64,000 bases of DNA from assembly GCA_034190875.2 (NCBI GenBank), contig CM067355.1:31514684-31578683 (forward strand). Reading direction: 5' to 3'. The notes below the pieces were generated by a model that searched no databases, was not told the origin of the DNA, and saw only the letters and a program-made list of their open reading frames with translations. Positions 31,240 through 43,041 of this stretch are shown piece by piece. The DNA is from Urechis unicinctus (lineage: Eukaryota; Annelida; Polychaeta; Xenopneusta; Urechidae). The position numbers and the translations under genes were made by a program. The stretch's first letter is position 1. Each line of letters opens with the position of its first letter.

Positions 31240-31796
31240 ATGCTACCAAAAAGCCTCAATGTTGGATACATGAACGTTACTGTAGAACCGACATAACAGA
31301 ACAGATGACATATCAGATGCTTCGGGTGTCCGATGTATGTGTATCATAACGACAACTGCAAAAGAAAGATGGTATGCGCCAAATGTGGGCAAGATAAGCA
31401 GGAGGAAGATGTGCACAGCAAAACCTGCCCTGGTGACCTTCCACCATTCTCCAGAAAATGTCCACACCATCAAGTTTACTAGAGAAATAACCATCCCAGA
31501 AGCAAGGATAATAGCGGCAGCCACAATGCACCAGCCACGCATCTTATGCAGGTGTCCAAAAGGCTGCGACAAAAGCCACTGTTTCATTTGCAATGCAGAC
31601 TGCATCTCTCACCCTGCTGTACTGCATTGTGGGTGAGAATCATTAATGGCTGTAAGACTGCCTTGTCGTCATCTTCATCTCATCAAGTAAGTTCATCATC
31701 GTACTCACACGTAAGATACACAAGAAGTTTGGTAGCATGGAGGAGACGGACACTGACAATGACCGTCTTACCTCTAAACCAAAATCTGCCCCAATG
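31240..31796 (+). pseudogene. Old plus-strand LINE ORF1 fragment (left copy)
   Basis: Frames around 31240 read LPKSLNVGYMNVTVEP. Knuckle-like CFGCPMYVYHNDNC and CAKCGQDKQEED follow, then CPGDLPPFSRKC, TREITIPEARII in another frame, and near the end GSMEETDTDNDRLTSK. These align in order with the ORF1 of LINE A (LPKAVKVGYLNVSVDP, CAKCGQEDHKEDDC, HTRDISFPEAR, GSLEEMDIDSVRLPSK) but with many indels. It is an older, differently oriented copy. It ends exactly at a LINE-tail unit (GTAAGGTAAGAATAG). Confidence 0.7.
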
Positions 31797-32490
31797 TAAG
31801 GTAAGAATAGAGTTAAACGGCACACCAACACTCATGTGTTATATAGTGCCAAGAAAAGGATAAGGTTTTGATATCATTGACCCTGGCTCCAATGACCTAG
31901 ATGCAGGCGTGCACAAATTGGAATCCATCATGTCCCCTGGTGGATGTGGTTCTTAGCAGCCATAGTTTTATCTTCCTGTCCATCCGAACCATTCTGAAGC
32001 AAGTTCAGAACATGTTAGTGTTAATAATGAATAATTTATTGATTAATTGTAATATTGGACAATTGGTTTGATTGTATTTTGAATATTGATTAATGGTAAT
32101 GAATTATCATTTAATTTAATTGTAACTGTGTAACTGTGTTTATATTGGGTACATGAATTATTGATGAATTTAAATTTCGTCATTTGATATCGTATTTGTA
32201 GTACTAGTAGAAGTATTCTCCTTGCCATGGGAGGAATGTGACGATCCAGAAACACCCCAGCCAGCTAGGAGACCTACTCGCTTATGGCAAGAGTATAAAC
32301 ACCATGTAGTAAAAAAGCCATGACTGGCATCAATATGACCTCAAATTCGGCACTGACAGGGAATTCTTCTTCTGCTCCCGGTCCGCCGTGACGATTGACC
32401 TACAGCCAACAGGTTGCCATCTATTAGTCACCTGTTACGACATGCAGGGGGATACAGTGGGCCTATTCTACCCCCGGGACCCACAGGGGA
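31797..32490 (-). repeat. LINE-tail unit followed by AT-rich spacer and a LINE-leader fragment
   Basis: The tail palindrome at 31797-31850 (CGGCACACCAACACTCATGT) is followed by about 500 bp of unique AT-rich DNA. At 32400-32490 comes a piece of LINE 5' leader (CAACAGGTTGCC, then TTACGACATGCAGGGGGATA, then the C-rich end). This may be one old internally rearranged LINE or two separate fragments. Copied at 49627-50430. Confidence 0.5.
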
Positions 32491-32581
32491 CGCGCGTTAT
32501 GACAATCAACACGAGATAAAGAAGTTATTTGTGAAGGTGTCCTCTCGAGAATCCTCATCTCATCAAGACCATTCGAATTGC

Positions 32582-32965
32582 AGGTAAGTATAAGGTTTAA
32601 GGGTACCACACCCAACACGAGTGGGTTATATGGTGCCCACAATTAAGAAAATTCGACAAGAAAGTTGAAGTTGCCGGATTCAAAGATGAGGAAAGTATAA
32701 GGTTTAATGGTGCCACACCCAACATGAGTGGGTTATATGGTGCCCACGATTGAGCAAATTTGACAAGAAAGTGGAGGTTGTTGGCTTAAAAGATGAGGTA
32801 AGTATAAGGTTTAATGGTGCCACACCCAACATGAGTGGGTTATATGGTGCCCACGATTGAGCAAATTCGACAAGAAAGTGGAAGTTGTCGGCTTAAAAGA
32901 TGAGGTAAGTATAAGGTTTGATGGTGCCCCACCCAACACGAGTGGGTTATATGTTGCCCACAATG
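32582..32965. repeat. 107-bp tandem array of LINE-tail-like palindromic units (3.6 copies)
   Basis: Units start at 32582, 32689, 32796 and 32903 (exactly 107 bp apart). Each begins AGGTAAGTATAAGGTTTAAT, carries a hairpin-like CACCCAACATGAGTGGG core, then GCAAATTCGACAAGAAAGTG. The right-hand block has 4.6 copies at 50518-51007. Confidence 0.9.
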
Positions 32966-33530
32966 GTGGAGGAAATAGGACTAAATAAAAACAGAGAACT
33001 AAACTAAAATTAAACGCTTAGTTACAGAGTGGGTTGATTTATATAAAATAGATTAAAATCATATTGAATGTTTCTCAATAAATGAATTGCCCGTACAGGA
33101 GTTAGTCAGTAATATGGTGCTAGAGTAGACATTTGTTAAATTTTACACAGTCGACTTCTTTGAACACTGCCTCGTTCATACCAGCCTAACAATCATAATC
33201 TCAAACAAAAAAACACATTACACTGTCGGCAAATACAATGTCGCATTGTGCGCCAATTTGCCAAACAAATAACAGAATTTTGTTGATCATGGAACCATCA
33301 ATTGGACACAAGATAAACATGAGGCGGATATTACTGCCCTGCCAAGAAGCAAACGCTGGCCAGCTGGTAGCTCACCGGGCAGCGCAAGTCTTGCCCTAAC
33401 CATCAAGCGCTCCACAACTCTCCCGGCCTACAAAGTTAAAGCCACAGACAACCCCTTTTTGGATCAGTTAAGTTCTATAGTGTTCCAGGCCTCAAACACA
33501 ACAACATGGAGATGACCTCTGACCTTCCAT

Positions 33531-33780
33531 GAAGCAAGTTCAGAACATGTTAGTGTTATTGATGAAGAATTGATTGATTAATTGCAATATCAGACTATTG
33601 GTTTGATTGTATTTTGAATATTGATCAATGGTTATGAATTATCATTTAATTTAATTGTAACTGTGTAACGTTTATCTTGGGTACATGAATTATTGATGAA
33701 TTTAAATTTTGTCATTTGATATTGTATTTGTTGTTTGATTTGTATTTTGGGATTTGTACTAGTTTGTAGTACTAGTAGAT
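33531..33780. repeat. Local duplicate of about 31990-32215
   Basis: GAAGCAAGTTCAGAACATGT...TTGATTAATTG recurs from 31996 with moderate divergence, ending GTAGTACTAGTAG where LINE E begins. It replaces the piggyBac sequence found at the equivalent point in the right block. Confidence 0.75.
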
Positions 33781-33782
33781 AA

Positions 33783-34590
33783 GGTAAGGTAAGGTAAGTA
33801 TAGGGTTTAATGGCACACCAACACTAGTGTGTTATATGGTGCCTACTTAAGGAGGGATAAATACGAGTACGAAAGGATAAGAAGGAGTCAAGGGTTAAAA
33901 CTAAATAAAAATTAAACCCATTAGTATTAATTGAATTATATGAATTGAATTATGTATAATAATTTGAGAATTGTATGGTCTAAAATCTATAGAAAAGTCC
34001 AATTTCTCTTATGAATCCAAGTATCTTGGATGGATTCATCCTTTCAAACAATTCTGAAAGGGTTTGAACCCGGAAGAAGCGATTTCGGATCAAAATCAAA
34101 TCAGCACATTCGATGAGAATGTGCTTGACGGTGTAGGCGCATTGACAAGGAATGCATTCAGGCATGGGCTCATCACTTAGTAGAAAGGCATGAGTTGTAT
34201 AGGTGTGTCCTATACGAGCGCGAGCAAGAATAATCTCCTCTCTTCTGCTCTCTCTGCAGCTCTGTGGCCACTCCCCAAGTAAGGGCTGAATTTCGTGAAG
34301 TTTGTTTGGGATGGATTCATCCCACTGGTCCTGCCATTTCTGTTTAAATAATTGGACGACCTGAGGTTTAAAGTCTGTAAAGGGGACTTGGACCTCAGTC
34401 ACATTCATGTTGAGGGCTTCCTTGGCAGCTCTGTCTGCCGTTTCATTACCAGGGATACCAACATGGCTCTGTACCCATACGAACAAAATATCCTTGCCAC
34501 GATCTGTCAATTGAGAATATAAAAGCACAACATTTAAAATATAACCATTACGTAAATTACTCGCTGTGATTGCCTCCAAGGCAGACAGGG
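33783..34590 (-). mobile_element. LINE E: 3' end of a LINE split from LINE D by LINE C
   Basis: GTAAG repeats, tail palindrome, 3' UTR and an open RNase H frame 33980-34579 (HVGIPGNETADRAAKEALNM; RARIGHTYTTHAFLLSDEPM). It ends at GGCAGACAGGGA. The missing continuation (from about TACTGGATTGGGCAATAAG) starts LINE D at 40301, so E and D are most simply one insertion into which LINE C jumped. About 38 bp of LINE sequence are missing at the junction. Confidence 0.75.
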
Positions 34591-34793
34591 AAAGGTAAGG
34601 TAAGTATAGGGTTTAACGGCACACCAACACTAGTGTGTTATATGGTGCCTACTTAAGGAGGGGTAAATACGAGTACGAAAGGATAAGAAGGAGTCAAGGG
34701 TTAAAAACTAACTAAAAATTAAACCCATTAGTATTAATTGAATTATATTAATTGAATAATATATAATAATTTGAGAATTGTATGGTCTAAAAT

Positions 34794-37700
34794 CTATAAA
34801 AAAGTCCAATTTCTCTTATGAATCCATATCTTGGATGGATTCACCCTTTCAAACAATTCTGAAAGGGTTTGAACCCGGAAGAAGCGATTTCGGATCAAAA
34901 TCAAATCAGCACATTCGATGAGAATGTGCTTGACGGTGTAGGTACATTGACAAGGAATGCATTCAGGGATGGGCTCATCCCTTAATAGAAAGGCATGAGT
35001 TGTATAGGTGTGTCCTATACGAGCGCGAGCAAGAATAACCTCCTCTCTTCTGCTCTCTCTCTCTGCAGCTCTGTGGCCACTCCCCAAGTAAGGGCTGAAT
35101 TTCGTGAAGTTTGTTTGGGATGGATTCATCCCACTGGTCCTGCCATTTCTGTTTAAAAAATTGGACGACTTGAGGTTTAAAGTCTGTAAAGGGGACTTTA
35201 ACCTCAGTCACATTCATGTTGAGGGCTTCCTTGGCAGCTCTGTCTGCCCTTTCATTACCAGGGATACCAACATGGCTTGGTACCCATACAAACAAAATAT
35301 CCTTGCCACGATCTGTCAATTGAGAATATATAAAAGCACAACATTTAAAATAAAACCATTACGTAAATTACTCCCTGTGATTGCCTCCAGGGCAGACAGT
35401 GAGTCGGAAAATACAACAAAACGCTTTTTACTGGATTGGGCAATAAGTCCAAGTGCAATGGAAAGAGCTTTAAGCTCAGCGTGGAAAATTGACAGTGGAG
35501 GTGGTAGGCTCATGTTAAAACACACATTCCCCCCATAATGGCTGCAGCTCCAATTTTATTGTCTTCTTTCGAACCGTCTGTGTAAAGGGCAGAACGGTCC
35601 GAATATTTATCCTTTATCTCTCTAAATTGGTGAAGTAAAAAATCAGGCTCGTTAGATCCCTTCGTGTAAGTTGTCAGCGATTTATCCACTATTGGGGTTT
35701 TCAATTGCCATGGGGGAGACCCTGGCACAGTCTCAACCGCCACGGCATTCAAGTTAGAGCATGACCCATCCAGCGATTCTCTGATACGCAGACCGAACGA
35801 AGGGATAGCATTCGGCCTACTCTCATAAAAAAATGATATTTCCAGGATTAAAAACAGCATCAAATGCTGGATTCTTGGGGTTGGACCTTATGCGTAAGGC
35901 ATACTGAATGGCAAGCTGCTCCCTCCGAACCCCAAGTGGTGCCTCGTTGGCTTCCACATGTAGACTGGGAATGGGAGAGGTTCTGAAAGCCCCGAGGCAA
36001 AGCCTCAGAGCTTGGTTTTGGACAGTATCCAATTTTCTTAGATATGAGCGACGGGCAGCACCATATATAAAAGAGCCATAGTCCAACTTGGAGCGCACTA
36101 GTGACCGGTAAAGCCGTAAAAGGACTTTCCGGTCCGCGCCCCAATCAGTATTGGACAACATCTTTAAAAGATTGATTGCTTTAAAACATTTCTTACGGAG
36201 GTAAGAAATGTGAGCTTTAAAATTGAGCTTCCTGTCAAAAATTATTCCAAGAAACTTGGTTTCTTCCACCACAGGAATAACGTTGCCATCAAGGGTGAGG
36301 ACTGGGTCAGGATGTAGGGTTCTCTTCTGGCAGAAATGCATACAAACTGTTTTTGATTTAGAGAATTTAAATCCGTTTTCATCCGCCCATTTTTGGATGT
36401 TATTGAGGCTAAGTTGAAGCTGCCTCTCAATTGTGCTCATATTTTTTGATTTAAAATAAATCAAAAAATCATCCACGTAGAGTGAACAATCCACACCTGG
36501 CTTGATGACATTAACTATACTATTAATTTTTATATTAAAAAGTGTAACGGATAAAATACTTCCCTGTGGGACCCCCATCTCCTGATCACAAGTATCAGAA
36601 AGGGTGGTGCCAGCACGGACTTTAAAAATTCGGTTCTCAAGAAAATTTTTGATAAAAACAGGCATGCGGCCTTTAAGGCCCATATTGCTCAAATCCGACA
36701 GGATTCCATGTTTCCATGTGGTGTCATAGGCCTTCTCCATATCGAAGAAGACCGACACCACATGTTCCCCCCTCACAAAACCGTCACGTATAAAACTTTC
36801 AAGACGGACCAGGTGATCCGTCGTGCTACGTGTGTGACGGAAACCGCTCTGGTACCTGGAAATTAGTTGGTTTCTTTCAAGAAACCATACCAGGCGGCTG
36901 TTTATCATTTTCTCCATCGTTTTACAGATGCAGCTCGTTAAGGCAATGGGACGATAGTTCGTAGGAATGGTGTTATCCTTCCCTGGCTTGGGTATCGGGA
37001 TAACTATAGCCTCTCTCCAACCATCTGGGAATGTTCCAGATTCCCAGATTCCATTAAAAATGTCTAAAAGTACTTCAAGTGATTCCTCTGGAAGGTGTTT
37101 TAAAAATTGATAGTGTACATCATCGGGTCCACTAGCTGTGTCATTCGATTTATGTATCGAATCCTCCAACTCCTTTAGTGTAAAAAAAGAGTTGTAATTT
37201 TCATGGTTATTTGAATTAAAATTAGGAATGTTTCGTTCCCGATGATGTTTAAATTTTTGAAATTTGGTACTATAATTATTGGCAGAGGAATTCTTTTGGA
37301 AGGCATCGCCTAGAGTATTGACAATGTCCTTCAAATTGGAGGCTTTGGAACCATCTGGTTTAACCAGATGTGAGAGAGTGTTGTTATTTTCCTTTCCCCT
37401 AATCCTACGAACCATGTCCCATGCCTTTTTCGTGGAAGTCTTGCTATTTAATTTGGAAACAAAATTGTGCCAAGACTCACGCTTGCTGTATTTGATGACG
37501 CGTCGAGCTTTGGCTCGGGCTACTTTGTACAGGTTTTTGTTGGCCTCGGTGGGCCGCATTTTGAACCTGTACAGTGCCCGTTTGCGCTCTTTGACAGCGT
37601 CACGGCATGCATCAGAAAACCATGGTTTATATATCCGTTTAGAATCTGTCGAGGATTTCGGTACATTTTGTGTGGCTATATTAATTATTGATTGTGTAAA

Positions 37701-38489
37701 AAAGGATACCGGATCTTCATCAATATTTTCTAATGTATCTTTGTTGATAATGTCTCTGCACATAGAAGTAAAATTCGGCCAGTTGGCCTTATGTAGGTTC
37801 CATTTGGATACCCGCTCAGCGGGCATAGGCCTATTGATATTTAAAAATATTGGAAAGTGGTCACTTCCACACTGGTCCTGACCAACTTCCCAATCAAATT
37901 CCATCAAAAGAGATGGAGAGCAGAGGCTAAGGTCTATGGCAGAGAAAGATCCGGTTCCAGGATGGAGATAAGTTTTAGATTTATTATTTAATATAGCAAG
38001 ATCATTTTGTATGATGAAATTCTCTATTTTTTGACCACTGTCGTTGGTGTCCTCACATCCCCATAAATCGCTGTGGGCATTGAAATCGCCAAGCAGCAAA
38101 AGTGGGGACGGAAGTTGACTGATCAAATGATCAATGTCTCTCTGTAAAATCTTGTAGCTTGGTGGTAGGTACAGAGAGCACAAAGTGATGGTTTTGTGGA
38201 GGGTAATTCTAATGGCTATAGCCTGAAGAGGCGTGTCAAGAGGAATGGGTTCATGGGGGACACCGTCTTTAACAAGCACAGATGCCCCTCCCACAGCTCT
38301 TGCGTCTCTTTGTGATAAAGTTGTTTTATTATACATGGTATACCCTCTCATTGACATTTGATCAGTCTCCTTCAAGAAAGTTTCCTGAAGGCTAACAGCA
38401 ATAGGTTGATGGTCATACAAAAGAAATTTGAGTTCGTCATAGTTGGACCGAAATCCTCGACAGTTCCATTGGATGATGCTAGGTGACAT
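34794..38489 (-). pseudogene. LINE C ORF2 (916-codon open stretch, broken RNase H)
   Basis: ATG near 38489 overlaps the ORF1 stop by 11 nt. The open stretch to 35823 contains the APE endonuclease (WNCRGF, GDFNAHSD at about residue 144, GSDHFPIF at about 219), RT with KPGKDNTIPTNYRPIALTS, FFDMEKAYD, MGVPQGSILSV and catalytic YVDD at about residue 670, and the thumb. Indels near 35828, 35525, 35330 and 35058 break the RNase H portion (YTDGSKEDNKIGAAAIMG; DSLSALEAITG; HVGIPGNERADRAAKEALNM). Endonuclease and RT therefore appear intact while RNase H is broken, so the copy is probably immobile by itself. Confidence 0.92.
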
Positions 38490-39290
38490 TGGGGGGATTG
38501 GTTGAAGCCCGAGGCTTCCGCCTTGGGCTGTTAGGGGCAGATGTGGGTTTAGAGGGAAGACGGACACTGTCAATGTCCATCTCCTCTAGGCTGCCGTATT
38601 TATTATGCAATTTTATGGGATCCTTAGATCCCTTAGGAGGTCTATGATTATGAGTTTTTACTTTAGTTATTACTGTTTCATTTTTTTTACTAGTCTCAGC
38701 GGGTTTTTTGTAAACAGTAGGATGGACAGGAGGACTGCACTGCGTTGACATATCTTTTGCCTTCTTGGTAGTAGTAGCAGGTTTTGGCACATCAATGGTC
38801 ACCATTTTTGGCTGGGCGCTGCCATTTGGCCACGTGTAGTCGGTCTGGGTGTCGACTGACACTGTGGCCTTTTTGACAGCGCTAGCATAAGAGGGTTTGG
38901 TGCCCTGATGTGCCTCCACTATCTTTCGTGCCTCAGGGAACGAGATGTCTCTGGTGTGTCGGATCGTTTGGATTTGTTTTTCCTTGATCCATGTAGGACA
39001 CAACCTAGAGAATGCTGGGTGGTCCCCTGAGCAATTAATACATTTGGTGGTCTGCCGGCAGTCATCTTCCTTATGGTCCTCCTGTCCACACTTCGCACAT
39101 GCTGCAGTTCTTTTGCAGGTTGAATTACCATGTCCGTAACGTTGGCACTTGAAGCAGCGCAAGGGATTTGGGATGTAGGGGTCCACGGAGACATTCAAGT
39201 ATCCGACCTTGACAGCTTTAGGCAATTCAGAGCTGTCAAAGGTCAGGATAACCGTCCCCGTGGCTTGTCGAGTCCCATTGCGGTTCACTG

Positions 39291-39341
<51 letters not shown>

Positions 39342-39767
39342 ATCGATTACCCTTTGTGGTTTTAACTCGTTAATAATTTCAGAGACCTCGCATTCTTTCA
39401 AATCAAAACATCGAATTACTCCTCTTTTGGTGTTGAGGGTTCGGTGAGGGGTGACTTGTATCGGAATGCCCGCGAGAAGTACTGATTTCAGTAGGCAACT
39501 CGCGAGGCTGGGTCGATCAACTTCAACAAGCAAGCTGCCAGACTGTATTTTCCTAATGTTTTTGGCGACACCAGCCAACCCCTCAATCCCTTTACTAATT
39601 GCAAAAGGACTTAGAGATGTCAAGGGTCTCTCTGGATTAGTAGAAGTTAAAACCAAGAATCTTGGCCATGAGGAGCAAAGATCTTTGTCCGAGTCAGAGT
39701 CCGTGTCCGTTTCATTGGGTCTAGTCCGTTTAGAAGATAATCTTTCTTGAGTTTGTTTATGAGCCAT
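38479..39767 (-). pseudogene. LINE C ORF1, disrupted by a poly-T (Lys) tract
   Basis: ATG at 39767 (MAHKQTQERLSSKRTRPNET). The N-terminal part is open to the homopolymer, which adds a run of lysines and shifts the frame (38 extra bases compared with the 8-base run of LINE A). The second part is open from about 39288 to 38479 with all three zinc knuckles (CFKCQRYGHGNSTC; CAKCGQEDHKEDDC; CINCSGDHPAFSRLC). Otherwise nearly the same protein as LINE A ORF1. Confidence 0.9.
39294..39339. repeat. 46-base poly-T homopolymer inside LINE C ORF1
   Basis: LINE A has eight T at the same position. An expansion by 38 is either slippage or a sequencing/assembly artefact. Confidence 0.9.
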
Positions 39768-40300
39768 GATATTATGATAAAATTTCTTCACTGGTGCTCC
39801 CCACCCACCATGGAGCCCAACATGGGGGCGTCAGCGGTGTGCGGCTCAACCAGCACACATGACGCCAGGGATACACCAGTGCAATACTCAAATCAAATAG
39901 CAAACAGCTCAAAGAGCTGTTCACACATCAACTCAATTGACCTGTTAAGCAGCCGCCAGGGATAAATGAAAAGAAAAAAGGGAAAAAAAAAACCATGTGG
40001 ATAAGAATGAATGATGACAAGAGGTGGAATGAAAAAGCAATAAGTAATGAAAACAAATATCCCATGGCATGTCACCACAAGCCGATTGACTGGACCAGGC
40101 CATTCCAGCCTCTCGTCTAGGTGAAATCCGGGCCAAAGTGGTGTGTTGCAGATATAGCCCTCGCAAGGACCGCTCCACTCAACCACCAGGATCCCATCTT
40201 CCACCGACACGAGTCGCAACCCACGGCCAACAGGTTGCCCCCTATTAGTCGCCTCTTACGACATGCAGGAGGATACAGTGGGCTTATTCTACCCCCATAC

Positions 40301-42900
40301 TTGATTGGGCAATAAGGCCAAGTGCAATGGAAAGAGCTTTAAGCTCAGCGTGGAAAATTGACAGTGGAGGTGGTAGGCTCATGTTAAAAACAGATTTCCC
40401 CATAATGGCTGCAGCTCCAATTTTATTGTCTTCTTTCGAACCGTCTGTGTAAAGGGCAGAACGGTCCGAATATTTATCCTTTATCTCTCTAAATTGGTGA
40501 AGGAAAAAATCAGGCTCATGAGATTCCTTCGTGTTGGCTGTCAGCGATTTATCTACTGTTGGGGTTTTCAATTGCCATGGGGGAGACCTTGGCACAGTCT
40601 GAACCGCCACGGCATTCAAGTTAGTGCATGACCCAACCAGTGATTCTCTGATACGCAGACCGAACGAAGGTATAGCATTCGGCCTACTTTCATAAAAATG
40701 GATATTACCAGGATTAAAAACTACATCAAATGCAGGATTCTGGGGGTTTGACTTTAAACGTAAGGCATATTGAATGGCTAGCTGCTGCCTCCGAACCCCA
40801 AGCGGAGCCTTGTTGACTTCTACACGTAGACTGGGGATGGAGGAAGATGGAAAGCCCCGAGGCAAAGCCTCAGAGCGCACTAGTGACCGTTAAAGCCGCA
40901 AAGGACTTTCCGGTCCGCGCCCCAATCAGTATTGGACAACGTCTTTAAAAGATTGATTGCTCTAAAACATTTCTTACGGAGGTAAGAAATGTTTTAGGAG
41001 CTTTAAAATTAAGTTTTTTATCAAAAATTAGTCCCAGGAACTTGGTTTCTTCCACCACAGGAATAACGTTGCCATCAAGGGTGAGAACTGGGTCTGGATG
41101 AAAATTTCTTTTGTTGCAAAAATGCATACAAACAGTTTTTGATTTAGAAAATTTAAATCCGTTTTCATCCGCCCATTTTTGGATGTTATTGAGGCTAAGT
41201 TGAAGCTGCCTCTCAATTGTGCTCATATTTTTGGATTTAAAATAAATCAAAAAATCATCCACGTAGAGTGAACAATCCACACCTGGCTTGATGACATTAA
41301 CAATGCTATTAATTTTGATATTAAAAAGCGTAACGGATAAAATACTTCCCTGTGGGACCCCCATCTCCTGATCACAAGTATCAGAAAGGATGGTGCCAGC
41401 ACGGACTTTAAAAATTCTGTTCTCAAGAAATTTTTTGATAAAAACAGGCATGCGGCCTTTAAGGCCCATACTGCTCAAATCCGACAGGATTCCATGTTTC
41501 CATGTGGTATCATAGGCCTTCTCCATATCGAAGAAGACCGACACCACATGTTCCCCCCTCACAAAGCCGTCACGTATAAAACTTTCAAGACGGACCAGGT
41601 GATCCGTCGTGCTACGTGTGTGACGAAACCGCTCTGGTACCTGGAAATAAGTTGGTTTCTTTCAGGAAACCATACCAGGCGGCTGTTTATCATTCTTTCC
41701 ATCGTTTTACAGATGCAGCTCGTTAAGGCAATGGGACGATAGTTCGTAGGAATGGTGTTATCCTTGCCTGGCTTGGGTATCGGGATAACTATAGCCTCTC
41801 TCCAACCATCTGGGAATGTTCCAGATTCCCAGATTCCATTAAAAATGTCTAAAAGTACTTCAAGTGATTCCTCTGGAAGGTGTTTTAAAAATTGATACTT
41901 TACATCATCGGGTCCACTAGCTGTGTCATTCAATTTATGTATCGAATCTTCCAACTCCTTTAGTGTAAAAAGAGAGTAAAATAGCATTTTCATTGCTATT
42001 TGAATTCAAATTAGGAATGTTTCGTTCCCGATGATGTTTAAATTTTTGAAATTTGGTACTATAATTATTGGCAGAGGAATTCTTTTGGAAGGCATCGCCT
42101 AGAGTATTGACAATGTCCTTCAAATTGGAGGCTTTGGAACCATCTGGTTTAACCAGTGTTGTCATTTTGCTTTCCCCTAATCCTACGAACCATGTCCCAT
42201 GCCTTTTTCGTGGAAGTCTTGCTGTTTAATTTCGAAACAAAATTGTGCCAAGACTCACGCTTGCTGCTTTTGATGACACGTCGAGCTTTGGCTCGGGCTA
42301 CTTTGTACAGGTTTTTGTTGGCCTCAGTGGGCCGCATTTTGAACCTGTACAGTGCCCGTTTGCGCTCTTTGACAGCGTCACGGCATGCATCAGAAAACCA
42401 TGGTTTATATATCCGTTTAGAATCTGTCGAGGATTTCGGTACATTTTGTGTGGCTATATTATTGATTCTGTAAAAAAGGATACCAGATCTTCATAAATAT
42501 TTTCTAAAGTATCTTTGTTAATAATTTCTCTGCACATAGAAGTAAAATTCGGCCAATTGGCCTTATGGAGTTTCCATTTGGATACCCGCTCAGCGGGCAT
42601 AGGCCTATCAATGTTTAAAAATATTGGAAAGTGGTCACTTCCACACTGGTCCTGACCAACTTCCCAATCAAATTCCATCAAAAGAGATGGAGAGCAGAGG
42701 CTAAGGTTTATGGCAGAGAAAGATCCGGTTCCAGGATGGAGATAAGTTTTAGATTTATTATTTAATATAGCAAGATCATTTTGTATGATGAAATTCTCCA
42801 TTTTATGAACACTGTCGTTGGTGTCCTCACATCCCCACAAATCGCTGTGGGCATTGAAATCGTTGAAATCATAGTTGGACCGAAATCCCCGACAATTCCA
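40301..42900 (-). pseudogene. LINE D ORF2, multiply broken
   Basis: Fragments in shifting frames: connection/RNase H start (YTDGSKEDNKIGAAAIMGKS), a roughly 40-bp deletion near 40870, RT (MGVPQGSILSVTLFN, SLYVDDFLIYF) at 41562-40945, template-binding RT part (PKPGKDNTIPTNYRPIALTS) at 41993-41559, the linker (TKFQKFKHHRERNIPN), and an endonuclease end (CGSDHFPIFLNIDRPM) at 42840-42454. A direct join of ATTGAAATCG to TTGAAATCATAGTTGG near 42862 marks the internal deletion, with TTGAAATC as microhomology. Confidence 0.85.
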
Positions 42901-43041
42901 TTGATGATTTTATGTGCCATCAGGGGGTTTATGTGGTGGTCTGCCAGTCCACCTTGGACTGGATGGCACAGATCTTTGTTTGGAGGACGGCCTCATGGAG
43001 TCTACGTCCATGTCCTCCAAACTACTAAACTTATTGTAGAC

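Larger units (their letters stand above)
28030..33530. repeat. Block X, left copy (segmental duplicate of 48298-51570)
   Basis: Apart from LINE B, the sequence matches 48298-51570 almost base for base. Scattered substitutions occur, about 100 bp at 49816-49925 are absent here, and there is one fewer 107-bp tandem unit. Homology stops sharply at CTGACCTTCCAT (33530/51571). It contains an old LINE ORF1 fragment, a LINE-leader fragment at about 32390-32490, a 107-bp tandem array and AT-rich spacer. No host gene. Confidence 0.88.
34591..40300 (-). mobile_element. LINE C: near full-length I/Nimb-type LINE, best-preserved ORF2
   Basis: Same family and subfamily as LINE A, with tail repeats at 34591-34605. 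The 5' leader is truncated by about 20 bp at the C-rich end near 40298. It carries both ORFs. Differences from LINE A are few: a 2-bp CT expansion near 35058, a TA expansion near 35327 and a 46-base poly-T inside ORF1. No clear target-site duplication. Confidence 0.9.

Noticed and set aside
31337..31636. 99-codon plus-strand frame as an independent gene (also 49167-49466)
   Set aside because: It is the wrong-frame reading of a decayed LINE ORF1; the zinc knuckles appear in the adjacent frame.
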